Source of the DNA: Diplosphaera chodatii
Taxonomy: Eukaryota > Chlorophyta > Trebouxiophyceae > Prasiolales > Stichococcaceae
Direction: 5' to 3'
NCBI GenBank assembly: GCA_032358165.1
Contig: JAALGY010000020.1
Location: 620,001-684,000, forward strand
Length of the DNA stretch: 64,000 nt
The position numbers and the translations under genes are program-made. This document shows positions 23,801 to 35,200 of the stretch, in pieces. Each line of letters starts with the position of its first letter. Position 1 is the first letter of the stretch. The notes beneath the pieces are model-generated. The model saw only the letters and a list, made by a program, of their open reading frames with translations. It was not told where the DNA came from and ran no database searches.

Positions 23801-24699
23801 TTGCAGCCAGCGCCAACATCCAAGGATTACACAAGCGTCTCAGACGACCAGTTGTTGGTCTTGCCTGTGATAGTCCCAGGGTGCCCCACTGCTGCACGGC
23901 ATCCTCCCAGGCGGCTGCTGCGCCTGGCACTGTGACTGTGATGGCATGAAAGGGCGGCAGCGCCGACCCGCGAATGCCTTTGCTCCGCACCTGCGTAGGA
24001 AAGGAAGCGTATGGAAGAGCTATGGTTTGCTACCCTTTGAACACGGCTGGTCGTTACAAACTGTCGACCATCAGCTCCACTGGCACCATATGCAGCAAGC
24101 CACTCTGATCTGTTGAAGGCGCACCGCCTCCATCGTCAAGCCGGCCGGCGACCGTCCGTTGCCCATCATGCATCGCATCTTGGCCGCCTTGGCGTCCCAG
24201 AACAGGGCGAACACATCACCGCCAATGCCTGTCCGTGAAGAGAGTGACTTTGCTGTGGAGCACCTTGCAACTAGCTGGTATTGCAGCCTGTACTACACTT
24301 GAGCACAGATGCTCGGTGGGGAGGGTCTGTCTGACATGCCTGTAGAGCAGGGCTCGGTGACGTTCAGCGCTGCCGCCACTGCGACCGCAGCATCTGCAGC
24401 ATTGCCTCCCTGCTGCAGTATCCGCATGCCCGCCTGCGATGCAAGTTCATCAGGTGGCCACATGAACTCCCCACCGCAGCGTTGGTACGTGACAAAGTGC
24501 TACGTTACGGTGATCAGGTGTTTGGGTCGCAACTTGCGCAGCATGGGTTGGACACTGCTCTCACCTCTGCTGCCAGCGGCTGGCTGCATGCAACCATGCC
24601 ACGCTTGCCAAGTACCGGCGATCGCCGCGAGATGAAGGGCAGCAGTTCCTCTGCATGATCTACAGGCTCGTCTCCAGGGTTGAAGACATTCGGCGCCAT
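20830..24699 (-). CDS. Gamma-glutamyltranspeptidase-like Ntn hydrolase (YwrD/acylase-like branch)
   Basis: Thirteen exons from the N-terminus: about 24566-24699, 24340-24433, 24104-24228, 23865-23990, 23575-23685, 23319-23430, 23008-23171, 22604-22831, 22251-22430, 21936-22112, 21536-21651, 21197-21260, 20830-20958; about 586 residues. Family motifs in order: [108 protein letters not shown] (the Thr near residue 388 is the predicted autocatalytic nucleophile), [22 protein letters not shown], [18 protein letters not shown] [14 protein letters not shown] and [16 protein letters not shown]. The protein is made as one chain and should cleave before that Thr. No signal peptide is visible. The N-terminus could extend upstream, since the frame stays open to 24903. 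Two introns appear to be GC-AG (after 24340 and 23865). Confidence 0.92.
21441..21587. repeat. Diverged direct repeat of a GGT exon end (offset about 97 bp)
   Basis: The segment 21538-21587, which encodes the end of GGT exon 11 ([15 protein letters not shown]), has a diverged copy at 21441-21491 in the following intron, readable on the minus strand as [15 protein letters not shown]. Both copies keep a GTG-type donor just after NDV. Confidence 0.75.
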
Positions 24700-25132
24700 A
24701 GCTACTGTGGCCTTTGTCGCTCGCAATGGGCGCCTGTGCCGGTAATGATACGAGGCGCAAGCAACTCTTGACGACCCAAATGTCAATCGCGGCACTGCAA
24801 CGCTCAGGTCACATGACGTGTGAGCAAGAGCTTGCAGGAGCATGCGACTTCTGCCGTCGACGACAGCAAGCACAACAATGTCAGCATGTGTTGCTGACGT
24901 CAAGTTACGCTAGTTCTTCAGAGCTTTCAGCGGATCAGCATGGCATTCGGAAATCAGGTATCGACGCGTTTCACAGGCTTTGCAGCCCCGTCGCGGAAGT
25001 GGTTATCGGAACAGTGGAGCACGTTTGCATGCTGTGCACCACGTGCTAACTACACACCCGCTGTCCTAACATCCATAGGCTGAGACTGTCGCGTCAGCAC
25101 AAGATCGAAGATGATCAACGTTCACTGTGTCG
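24700..25132. promoter_or_regulatory. Divergent upstream region (GGT / lumenal protein)
   Basis: 433 bp between two start codons facing away from each other. It must hold both promoters. No specific element identified. Confidence 0.5.
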
Positions 25133-25522
25133 ATGCTCCGGCAGCGAACTGTGTCTTCACGCCGTCTCAACACTCAGCTCCATCTGGCAGTTATGACTCT
25201 GGCAGCGCTGCAGCGGGTGTTCGCAGACGTGGGTCGCGCTGGGTTGTCAGCCAGAGTGGACACCTCTCCGAAGTGCACTGCAACGCCCGTGGTGCCCCGC
25301 ACTACGGAGTTGCATCAGACCAGGAGGCAGATGCTTGGAGTGGGATTCGCTGCTGCAGCGTTGCTCACTGCGGCGCCAAGCACAGCAGCAGAGGAGAAGG
25401 GAGGGAACAACCGCGCCATTCGCTTCTCCGGTGGCATCAAGGATGCGCAGGCAAAGCGGGCCGCCAGGGAGGCTGAAATGAAGGAGAAGCTAGCCGCGCT
25501 GAGAGCTGGCCAACAGTCCTGA
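25133..25522 (+). CDS. Small putative thylakoid-lumen protein with Tat-type signal, function unknown
   Basis: A single-exon gene of 129 codons, the only clear intronless one in the window. The N-terminus is Arg/Ser/Thr-rich and lacks acidic residues, like a chloroplast transit peptide. At about residue 66 comes TRRQMLGVGFAAAALL followed by TAAPSTAAEE: twin arginine, hydrophobic core and an A-x-A cleavage site, the layout of a thylakoid Tat lumen-targeting signal. The predicted mature part is only about 43 residues, hydrophilic and Lys/Arg/Glu-rich (NRAIRFSGGIKDAQ, then a helix REAEMKEKLAALRAG). I do not recognise the family. Photosystem small lumenal subunits share this layout, but no specific match was seen. 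The start chosen is the first ATG at 25133; an internal ATG at about 25193 is an alternative. Confidence 0.65.
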   Translation: MLRQRTVSSRRLNTQLHLAVMTLAALQRVFADVGRAGLSARVDTSPKCTATPVVPRTTELHQTRRQMLGVGFAAAALLTAAPSTAAEEKGGNNRAIRFSGGIKDAQAKRAAREAEMKEKLAALRAGQQS

Positions 25523-26268
25523 AGCTATCCGTGGCGTTTGTGAGCGTGTGCGTCAGCAGTAATGCACTGACGGGGGAGCAGGTTACAGTTGGGTCGGCAC
25601 TAGTGGAACAAAGAAGGAATTTTGCTGGGACTCTGGCATTCAGTGCGCTAAGGTAGCTGTGTAGTTACATGCGGCACGGATTTGGCATCTCAATTTTGAG
25701 GGACAATTGGCGAGGGAATGCCACGTACTGTTAGGCCGTTACTCTGTCATCTGCTTGGTCCGCAGTCCTGATGATTGGTGATCCGGCGATCAGGAAACCA
25801 TTTTGATGTGATCAATCCACAGCATTGTGTGGCGCTTCCTGGTGGCCATTTTTTGCCGGACGCACATGAATATCCACGATGCAGCAGCATTGCTGTTCGC
25901 CTCGCGCTGCCATCAGGCCCTTAGGAACGGAGGTGCAGGTCAGTGTCTACCAGCAAACAGCAGGTAGGCAATGGAACTGGACGGTGCCACGCCAATGGCT
26001 TACCGAGCATGCACTTCTGGAGGCCCCCTGAGGCCAAAAACCTTGGATTACTCAACTTTACAACGTCAGGGCCAAGCGCGCCGAGACACTCGCCATCAGA
26101 TCCGATGCACAATAGGCTGCCGCAGCCGGCCACCTCGTAGCGCATGATGCTGCGAGGTGTTGGCTGTGGCGTGTGTGGCGTGAGTAGCTGCAACACTGAG
26201 TCAGGCTGTTGAAACCTGCTCATCCGACCTGCAACCTCTGCAGCTGCCTGCCGAGGCGGATCGGGCCC
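25523..26268. other. Lumenal-protein 3' flank and promoter side of the RFTS-DDT gene
   Basis: About 750 bp. A 100-codon minus-strand frame (25921-26223) is present but shows no motif. The rest is AT-richer 3' UTR-like sequence. No firm feature. Confidence 0.45.
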
Positions 26269-29200
26269 ATGCCCAAGCGCTCTGCTGCCGCCGGTGCCGG
26301 CAGCAAGGCGAACACCAAGAAGGCCAAAACCAAACCCGAGAAGGTGGGGCCGCGCGACCGCTCAGTCCGCGGTGTGATCAGCAGTGGAGCTCGGCGCGCA
26401 GCAGCCCGCACGGGCGATAGCAAGAGCGCCGGGGCGCGTGTTTGGGCAGCAGGTCCCCGTGAGATATAGCGCTTGTGCCCAGATTGGAATTTGGGTTCGA
26501 TTGCGCAGTGCTGAAATGACCAGGGAATATTGCAACGCCGGGGCTTTTCGCCGCGCTTTAGGGCCCCCAGAGATTGCAGTGCTGAAGCAAGCGTGAGTCT
26601 GCTCGCGCTGCGCATCGATGGTGCCGTTCATGCGCCGGTGCATGCCCCTGGACTTTCAAGCAGGGTCGTGGGGCAGTTCGACACGTGAGTCCACACTCCG
26701 CACCTGGCTGCCGCCAGCGCCGATCGGCGCTCTGCTTGGCCCAGTCCTGCATCGTGCGTACGATACTCGGTCGATACACGGGATTTACAGCCGGCCAGGA
26801 GGCAGGGAACTTGTCGACGCGGACACTCTCTACATGTTGTCGGACAGGACGCACGGTTGTTACAGTTGAGCATGGTGGCTTCAGTTCCTTGCGTCTTGTT
26901 GTGCCGTCACAGAGACATGCGATCCCCTGGGTTGGATGGTGGGGTCGGGCAGTTGCTGGCGTGGTGTAGAGGTCAACCGGGCAACCCTGATGCCTGGTGC
27001 AGCTGCCCGAAATCTGTCACACGGCTTGCATGCGGCGCCCGGCCTCGTTGCGTGCCAGATGTTGTGCATCTTGTGGTGCTGTGGCCGGCACCGCTGGTCC
27101 CGGTGCCGTACTCCGGCAGCGCGATCATGCCCACAAACGGCTTTGGCATGACCTGGTCGTCACGCAAGCCTGCCAGCCCTGCCCATACCGCCGTGCCAGC
27201 GTCCTGAGATACAAGTTGAATCTGCAGGATCGCCATGCGGAGGAGCACGCAGTGGCGGCGGTCTACAACCGTGCGGCTCCAGGCGAGGGCGGGCTGCCGC
27301 TGCGTCTGCTGCACAACTTCTTCCTGTTTGTGCGGGACCCCAGCACGGGCGCCGAGCAGCCCGCGGGGCTGGAGGAGTTGCACAATGGTCAGTGTCTTGG
27401 CGTGTCCGGTCGTTGATTGCTGTCGCAGGAATGTTGGGCCCGCTGTACTTGGGCAGACCGCACCGCGTGCAATTGCCTACCCGCCCTCCATGCTGCAACA
27501 CAGGCAAGGTCGGCAGCTTGCCGCTGAGGGCACGGGGCCAGCTTCTGGAGCATCGCTCGCCGTCCGTGGCTGGCACAGATTCCTGGGCAACAAACGCTGT
27601 TGGTGCTGCCGGCAGCACCCCAAACTCGGCAAAAGGCCGCATCGTGCTGCACCATGTGCGCGACTGGGTGGTGGACCACACGCAGCCAGCACCTGCCATC
27701 TGGCTTGTGACCACTGCAGCCTGGTACAGGTGGGTGCTGCGCTGCATTCTTGCGGCCGCTCTGGCTAGCTTGCCCTTTGCAGAGTTGGTCGGGACTGTAA
27801 CAGCACCCTGAGCTGGCTTGGCTCCTCACAAAGCGATGGCACTCCGGAGCAGCGCGCATCAGGTGCAGCGCATGCTGTGTGGGCAGGCTGATCGGGCCGG
27901 CGTACGACTATGTTCCCGTCTTCCAGACGGCGCTGCTGCGGCTGCGGCTGACGGTGGCGGGCGCCAACCTGGTCACGGAGGACGCCCACGCCAGCTTCCA
28001 GTCTGTGGCGCCGCAGCTGCTGACGCAGGCCAATGCTGCAGGTTCGAGCCGTGTGTGCAGCGTCCGTGGTGCACCCGCTGACTTTGCAAGCAACCCTCTG
28101 CAGCCCTCTGTGAACCCCACTCATACCTCGCCTCAGGTTTACAGCATGAACAGTGGTTCTGAATGGTGACAAGAACTGATGTACTTGATGCAGGCATGCC
28201 GCAATCGCAGCAACTGGCAACAACCGGTGGCTTTGGGGCAGCACAGTTTGGCGGTGGCGGCCCTGGAGCCTATGGCTACGCCCCTGGTGGCCTCGGCGGC
28301 AGCAGCGGACCCTTCGCATATGGAGGCCCGCCCGGCTTTGCCATGGCAGGTTTCAACGGCGGTGGCCTCAGCGCAAATGGCCAGCAACATCCTCATGGCG
28401 CGGCCCTTGACACTGTGGAGGACGATGACGAGGATCAGGAAGCCGTTGACACGGTTGACACGTATGCAGCCGCCGGCATGTATGTGATGGCGAGCCCCGC
28501 ACACTTGCAGCAGGAGGCCGGCTTTTTGCTGCAGCAGCTGGCACCATTCGCGGGGCGCCACGTCATCACGGTGAGCACCTCAGCTTTACCATCCACGGCC
28601 GATCCTTGCCATCAACTCAAGTCAGTGGCGATGGGCATCCGTCACCAGATATGCTTACCAAGCAACATGGCATGTCATTGCTACAGGGAGGCTTTACGCA
28701 GCAGCTTGGAGCCATTGCCAATGTGTCGCCAGCCAGTGCCATGTCATCAGGTGATGTCCCTTCTGGATCAGCATAAGATCACCCGGCCGCGTGCACTCTG
28801 ATCATTGATCAGGGCTTGGGCTGATTGTATGACAAGATCGTGCATCTCCAGCTCTCGCTGAGCGATGTCATGGCATGTGCTGCAGTGCGCAAACTCCGCA
28901 GTGTTGAGACGGGGGCCCCTCCAGCGGACCCCAGGGCGCGGCCGATCCCGTGCACGCACTTTGACGCAGCGCCGGACCTGCTGCCCGGCGTGCTCATGAT
29001 CTGGGACTTCTGCCACCGCTACAGGTGTGCGCCTGCTCTGTGAATGCAAATCCGCATCCACTGTGGACATACCAGCTGTTTACCGGCTGACTGTCCTCCG
29101 CTGGCTGCGAAGCGAGGGATGTAGGGCACTCTTGGTACATATAATGAACTAAGCTGGGGACTTGGTGTCGCTCTACCCATTTTCTGTCAATGCGCAGGCA

Positions 29201-32200
29201 GCTACTGCGGCTGCCGCCCTTTCCGCTGGCGCGACTGGAGGCGGCCTTCCTGGAGCCTGCCGCCGCGGGGCAGCCACGTCCGCACGACTTCCAGTGCGCT
29301 CCCAGCTGGAACTGCTGCATACCTGCAACCATCCTTGGTGTTTGCATGTGCTTCTGCTGGACATGGTTGCAGCAAGCTGGTGCCTACAGGCAGCAGTGCA
29401 TGCTGATGTGCGCAGTGCACCGCAGCTGGCGACGATATTGCCACCGAGGTAACGTGAGGTGCAAACCTGCAGGCGGGGCCCCAAGGGGCAGGCGCTGCTG
29501 CTGCGGGACGTGCACGCCGCGCTGCTGCGCGTGCTGGACAGCGCGGATGATGAGCTGATGGCGGCGCCGGCCGCCGCCTCAGGGGTGGCGCCCCAGGAGC
29601 TGGGACCCCACGACGCCTTCAGGTGCCCTGCCACTGCACGCAAGGGTCCCTCCCTGTACCCAGGCCCAGTACCCTCGTGTTGGTCGAGGCTGTCCACCTG
29701 AGTGGGAGCAACAGCCAGTGTTGCTGTCATGTCATTGTCATATGGTGGCGTAGTCACTTTGTACTGCACACTAATGGCATCACAGATCCAAGTGTTCAGC
29801 AAACTTTGCGTCAAACATTCGAGTGGTAGCCCTACAGCAAATGACCACCCCCTGGTCATTGTGCTGGTGCTTCAGCCGTGGAGTTTACGCATCATTCCAT
29901 CAAAACTTACGAATTGAATCGCTGCAGTCTCGGCGGTGCCCTACCCAAATATCACACCTGTGTATCAACATAGTCTGGCATGCATTGCCAGGCCGCTGCT
30001 GGGCGTGACGTGGCCGGAGATGGTGCGGACCGTGCTGCAGGGCCACCCGCTGACGCAGGATGCTGCGACCGCCGGCGCCTTCAAGACGTTGAAGGCAAAC
30101 TCGCCTATGGACTTGCTTGCACACAGTTGCTCTCCTGATCTAAGTTTGCCAACAAGGGTCTCAACTGGGCAAGATTGCAGGCTCAAGCATGGCCACCAGG
30201 CTTTGCTTGATGCTAAGCCATGCTCGTCCCTGGTCGAGGAGCATAAGAATGACACTGTCCGATCTGGCCGTCGGTTCTACTGTAGGGTCAGAGCTACGAG
30301 ACGCTGGACACAGCAAAGCGGCTGGCCATACTGGAGGCGCTGCTGCACATCGCCGCTGACTCGGAGGCCCTGCGCAGCCACGTCCAGCGCTGCATGCCCC
30401 CCGAGGTACCTGCTTTCTCAGATGAAGGTGGATGTATTGCGTGTAGCTCATTGTGAGAGTCTGCACCAAACCAGCACCCATCATATCAATCATGACCCTT
30501 GTCACGAAGTGGTCATGGCCACCGTAGGGGCGCACCTCGGAGCCGGGACTGCTGGGTGAAGACGGCACGGGCGTCCGGTACCTGCAGCTGGGTGGCCGCG
30601 ACCATGGCGGCCTGCTGTTTGTGGAGAGCCCCCAGGTGTTGCATGCACCATCGCCTATCGTGTGTCACTTGTTCTTGATGGGATTCACAAAAAGTGCTGA
30701 GTGGAAGGAAAGGCGCGCTGCCCTGAGTGCAGCCAACAGGCTGTGCGCTCTCCGTTCGATGATATGAGGACAACAGATGGTTGCTGGATCTTCAGGGCGG
30801 CAACTGGGGATACTATGGGGCGAAGGAGCTGCCGCAGCTCATCGCCTGGCTTGAGGGCGGGTCAGACGCCGAGCAGGTGAGAGTCCTAGAGCAGGGCCCT
30901 CTTCGCACATGTGCCGTCGTTTTGCAGCAGGTTGCTGCATGCTGGCCTGGCAGGGTGGACTCTATATGGTATGTCTATCGGTCCGCCAATCTCCTTGCAC
31001 ACCCCTCCTAGGTACAATCAGCTGAGCTGTCTCCGTGACGCACTGCAGGCCATCGCCGACGAGATCTTCGATGCGTACCTCGATCTGCTGCCGCTGTCAC
31101 TGACCGGCTGCCTGGCGGAGCGGCAGAAGCGCAGGTCGCCAGCCGCTGCGGATGGCTACGCTGGGCTGCCGCCGCTGCGCAGTGGCCGCGACCAGTTGGC
31201 AGGGGTGCGCGTCAGGCACCTCAGTGGCAACGACAGGATGTATGCGTGCCACCCTGGCTGCGAGCAGAGTGCGTGAGGTCCCTGTCACACTGCTTCAGTC
31301 ATGTCCTGCTCAAGGGCTGCCAGACATGACTAGAGCATGTGCAGGCTGCTTCAACGCTGGTCGTGTTGGTGTCAGGTCATGGTGGGGCTGGTCCAAGCAG
31401 CGCCATTCTGGGAGCGCGGCGAGGACTGGCTCGCCTGCCGCGCAGCGGTGCTGGCCTCGCTGCAGACGGCCGTCTCGGGCTCGGCATTCGCCCGCCTGCT
31501 GTGGCTGGTGGAGGAGCTGACGTGAGTGTCTGGCTGCATGTGCGTGGATACTCTTGATGCACCATGCGAGGTGCCTCGTGCAGCAGGTCTGCTGCTGGGG
31601 TTGCTATGCTGGCATGAGTGTTCAACCTGTTTGGCTCCAGCTCATACCGATGGCTCCAGCTGATACCGAAGTCTGGTGCCACTGACCATGCTTGCTTTCC
31701 TCGTCCCACTTCCTTTGTCAGTAGTGCTGAGGCCAATAGCTTGCAATGCACGGTGTATCAAGGTTGAGACTGTGGAGCACCTGTGCAACAGGTATGAGGA
31801 GGCGCTGCGGGGCACAGGGTGGGGCCGCCGCCGCGGCTGGTTCCGCGACGCCCTGGACAAGTGCACAACCGTGTCCCAGGTCCGTCACTCTGCCCCTCTG
31901 CCAACAACTTGCAGCCCCTCTGCGCTGTGCCAGCTCCATGACGAGCCTGATTGTTCAAACCTGCACCAGACCCTGCTGCCAGTGCGGGGTGCAGTGCTAC
32001 CTCCCCCGCGCCGGTGTGCATAGTCACCCGCCACCACTGTGCTAAGTGGTCGGTCCCAAGAACCTCCGTCCCCAAAACTGTAGATGAGCAAGAAAGAGCT
32101 GTTGCTTTTCTTATCTTCAACCCTTGTAGTTTGTATGATGTTTGCCTTCTAACGAACCAGTTTGCAGGACTAGTTGGCACTGGAATCACCAAGCAGTTTA

Positions 32201-35200
32201 TCTGGAACCTAACCTATAGAACATGTAAATGATCTGCAGACGGCGGTGGTGACGGCGGCGCTGGCGTCGCACTGCCGCCGGGCGTCCGCCATGGGGCTCC
32301 TGGACCCGGCCGCCTTCCTGGACATCGTGGCGCAGCAGGGCAAGTGCGCGCCGCCCATACCCAAGGCCCAGGTGCGTGCCAGGCCGATGCGCGGTCCTCG
32401 TGTGTAGCGCATAACGGCACCTGTACTTGCAGCCGGTTCTGTGGACCCTGCCTGGGTGTGCGTGCTGCTTGTGGAGGTGGCTCAGTGAGTTGGAGCGGCA
32501 CAAGAGGTGCAGTGGTGCCTGCGGGTCCTGGAATCAGAAGCACAGGGTGCAGCAGTCTGGAACCCGACTCACGGGATGCCCTGCACTGTGACCGATGCTG
32601 ACTGCCCTGCAGGACGAGGTGGTGCTGGTGGGAGGCGCTTACGCCGACGCGAGGCGGGCGCTGCAGCCGGGGGCGGCCCCCCTGGAGTGGCCCGCCGGCT
32701 GGCGCGCCCTGGAGACCTGCACCGTGCTGGAGGTGCGCATCCCCTTGTGAGGCGTGTAACGTGGAGAGACCTCGGTGCTTATGTCCGAAGGTCAAGCCGT
32801 CATAGCGAGGTCGAGCTGTGTGTGCAGCACTGCTTTATCCACAGGCATCATGCGCAGCTCAAGTAGTTTGCATGTGAGCACACACCACCGTTTGCATGGA
32901 TCAGTAGATGGGCACTGCCATGTTCGTTGGCTTCAAGTGCGCCACCAAATGTCGAATGTGGCGTGCTGGAATGTCACGTTGTCTGCAGTGCCCATTCATG
33001 CTGAGCACCATACTGTCGTGCTGCGTCATCGACTGTCCATCCATATACACTCCAATGTCACCATACAGCCGACAGCTGCCCTGCGCTTGCACGGGAGGTG
33101 GCAGGCACGATGCAACTGGCAGCAGGTGCCGTGCAGCCGTGTCTCACTGAGCCGAGCAATGAGGCTGAAGCACGACCGGCTGAACGGGTGTATGTCCTGC
33201 AGGTGGCGTACACGAGGGGCCAGGCGCCGGTGACGCGGGCGGCCGCGGAGGACGTCAGCCGCGCCGCCACCTGGGCGCTGCTGGAGCCCGTGGGCCAGCC
33301 CGCCGAGCTGAAGGTGGGCTACCATCCACTGTGGCGTGGTTCCTCTCACCCTCTGGCGACCAGTCATGGCTTGGTGGCACGCACTATTGTCTGCCTATAC
33401 CCCCGACTGCGTCGACGTGGCCACTGCAAGCTGAGGCTGCCATCACTGCCCTTGGGTCATGCACTGCCACTGGCTGACTGACGACGCATAGACATATCAC
33501 ATCTCATATCCAGCAGGCCGCAGAGGAGGCGCCGGATGTGCAGCCGCTGCCGGCGGCGTGCGATGGCGAGATTGACTGGACGCTATTTAGCTTCTCGCAT
33601 GGGTTCCGCCACCCACGCGCCGGCTCAGGCCACCCAGCCCTAGGTGCCAGCACCCGTCAAGCACCACTCAGCAGTTGCCATTCCATACACATGCCTGCAT
33701 GCACCATACTGAACGACTGAGTTGCAAGTGCTGTGTGTAGCAACTGTTGATTGTGTCCTAGCGCTAGCAACACATGTGCTGACGCTGCAATGGTGTTGAA
33801 CCTGCGCAGCGCCTCGGCTGGTGGCCGCTGCCCTGACCATTGCGGCAGACGGCGAGTCCATCACACTTACAGTCAAGCCGCTGCCGCCACCAAAGCCCTC
33901 CGCAACAACCGCCTCTGGCGCCGCGCAGCCCGCAGCAGCAAGCGCAGATGCAGCAGCAGCAGCAGCAGCAGCAAACACACCAGGCTCAGCGCCTGCAGAT
34001 GGCAGCATACCAGCCGGCGGCTCGCCCACAAGCACGAGCACCACAGCACACATCTTCGATGGCGGCAGCGTGCACGGCGGTCAGTCAGCGGCGTTCGCCA
34101 TGCTCCCGCACGCGCAGCAGGCAAGTGAAGATGCTAGAGCGGTCCCTGAGCATGTGTGGTGCATCTGACTTGCCACAGAGGTGCACGCGTGGCAGGCTGG
34201 CCCATGGGGCATCAACCAACTGTACGGCAGCATGGCCTGCTGGCCACCTGCAGTGCAGTCGGCTGATGGCCCCAGATCATCCTACCGATGTCCAGAATCA
34301 TGGTTGCTGCACACATGTCATTGTTGCTCTCACCAGCATATCATGTGCCATAGTCAACACACATGCATCACTGCACAGCAAGATTATGATGTCAGGTGTG
34401 CATACCTCCCCTTCTATCACACCTTCCGGTCTGAACCTGACGGGTGAAGCAAGGAAGCTGCAGCGCTTTTGCTGGCCCCAGTATACAGAATGGCTCACAT
34501 GTTTTCACAAGTAGTCATCGTGACACCAGGTCAAGCAGGAGGCTGCAGGAGGAGCCCCAGCGCTGGCAGCGCAGCAGCCGCAGCAGGGCGGGTGGCACGC
34601 CGGTCCACAGCAGCCGCCGGCGGGGTACCCTGGCTATGATATGGCGCCGGGCGGGCGGGGGATGCCGCGCATTGAGTCTACAGAGTCGTCGTTGCACACC
34701 AGCGGCATGGGCGGCCGGCGCGGCGTCAAGCGCGACTCAGCAGACACCGTCGAAGACGATGAGGTGAGAGTTGACAGTGGTCAGTACAACACCGCTGCCT
34801 GTTAGGAGCCCAACACATGGCATCTAGCATGGGTGTGCTTCTGCGCTGGCGTGACATGCAGGGCATTCCTGCTTCAGCATCAGCTTGCCAGTGGCTGATT
34901 GAAAACCCCAACCCTGACACCTGCCATGCCACAGGGAATGGTGGCAGGCGCCAAGCGATCGACACGCTCAACACGGCGGGGCGGCGGCACAGCAGAGTTT
35001 TACGAGCTGGACCGCGACAACCTCGCCCGCATCAAGGTGCGGCGCTGCCCACTGCTGGACATAGCACCGTACCGTGCAGCTGCCATAGACAGCTGCAGGA
35101 CTGGGATGAACCGCAGTGTCAGACCTGAACCTTGACTGGATTGGCTGAAGCTGCAAGCTCTCAGCACTGTGGCATCTGCTACATTTCGCTGTCATGCCAC

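Noticed and set aside
25921..26223. 100-codon minus-strand frame
   Set aside because: No recognisable motif, no splice context, and it lies in the expected promoter of the RFTS-DDT gene; could not be supported.
26490..26505. Second T-loop-like GGGTTCGATTG
   Set aside because: No matching stem or other tRNA arms nearby; it falls in an intron of the RFTS-DDT gene.
33945..33975. CAG-type run read as a microsatellite element
   Set aside because: It lies inside exon 21 of the RFTS-DDT gene, where it encodes an Ala run; similar GCA/CAG-rich runs occur in several coding exons as low-complexity tracts.
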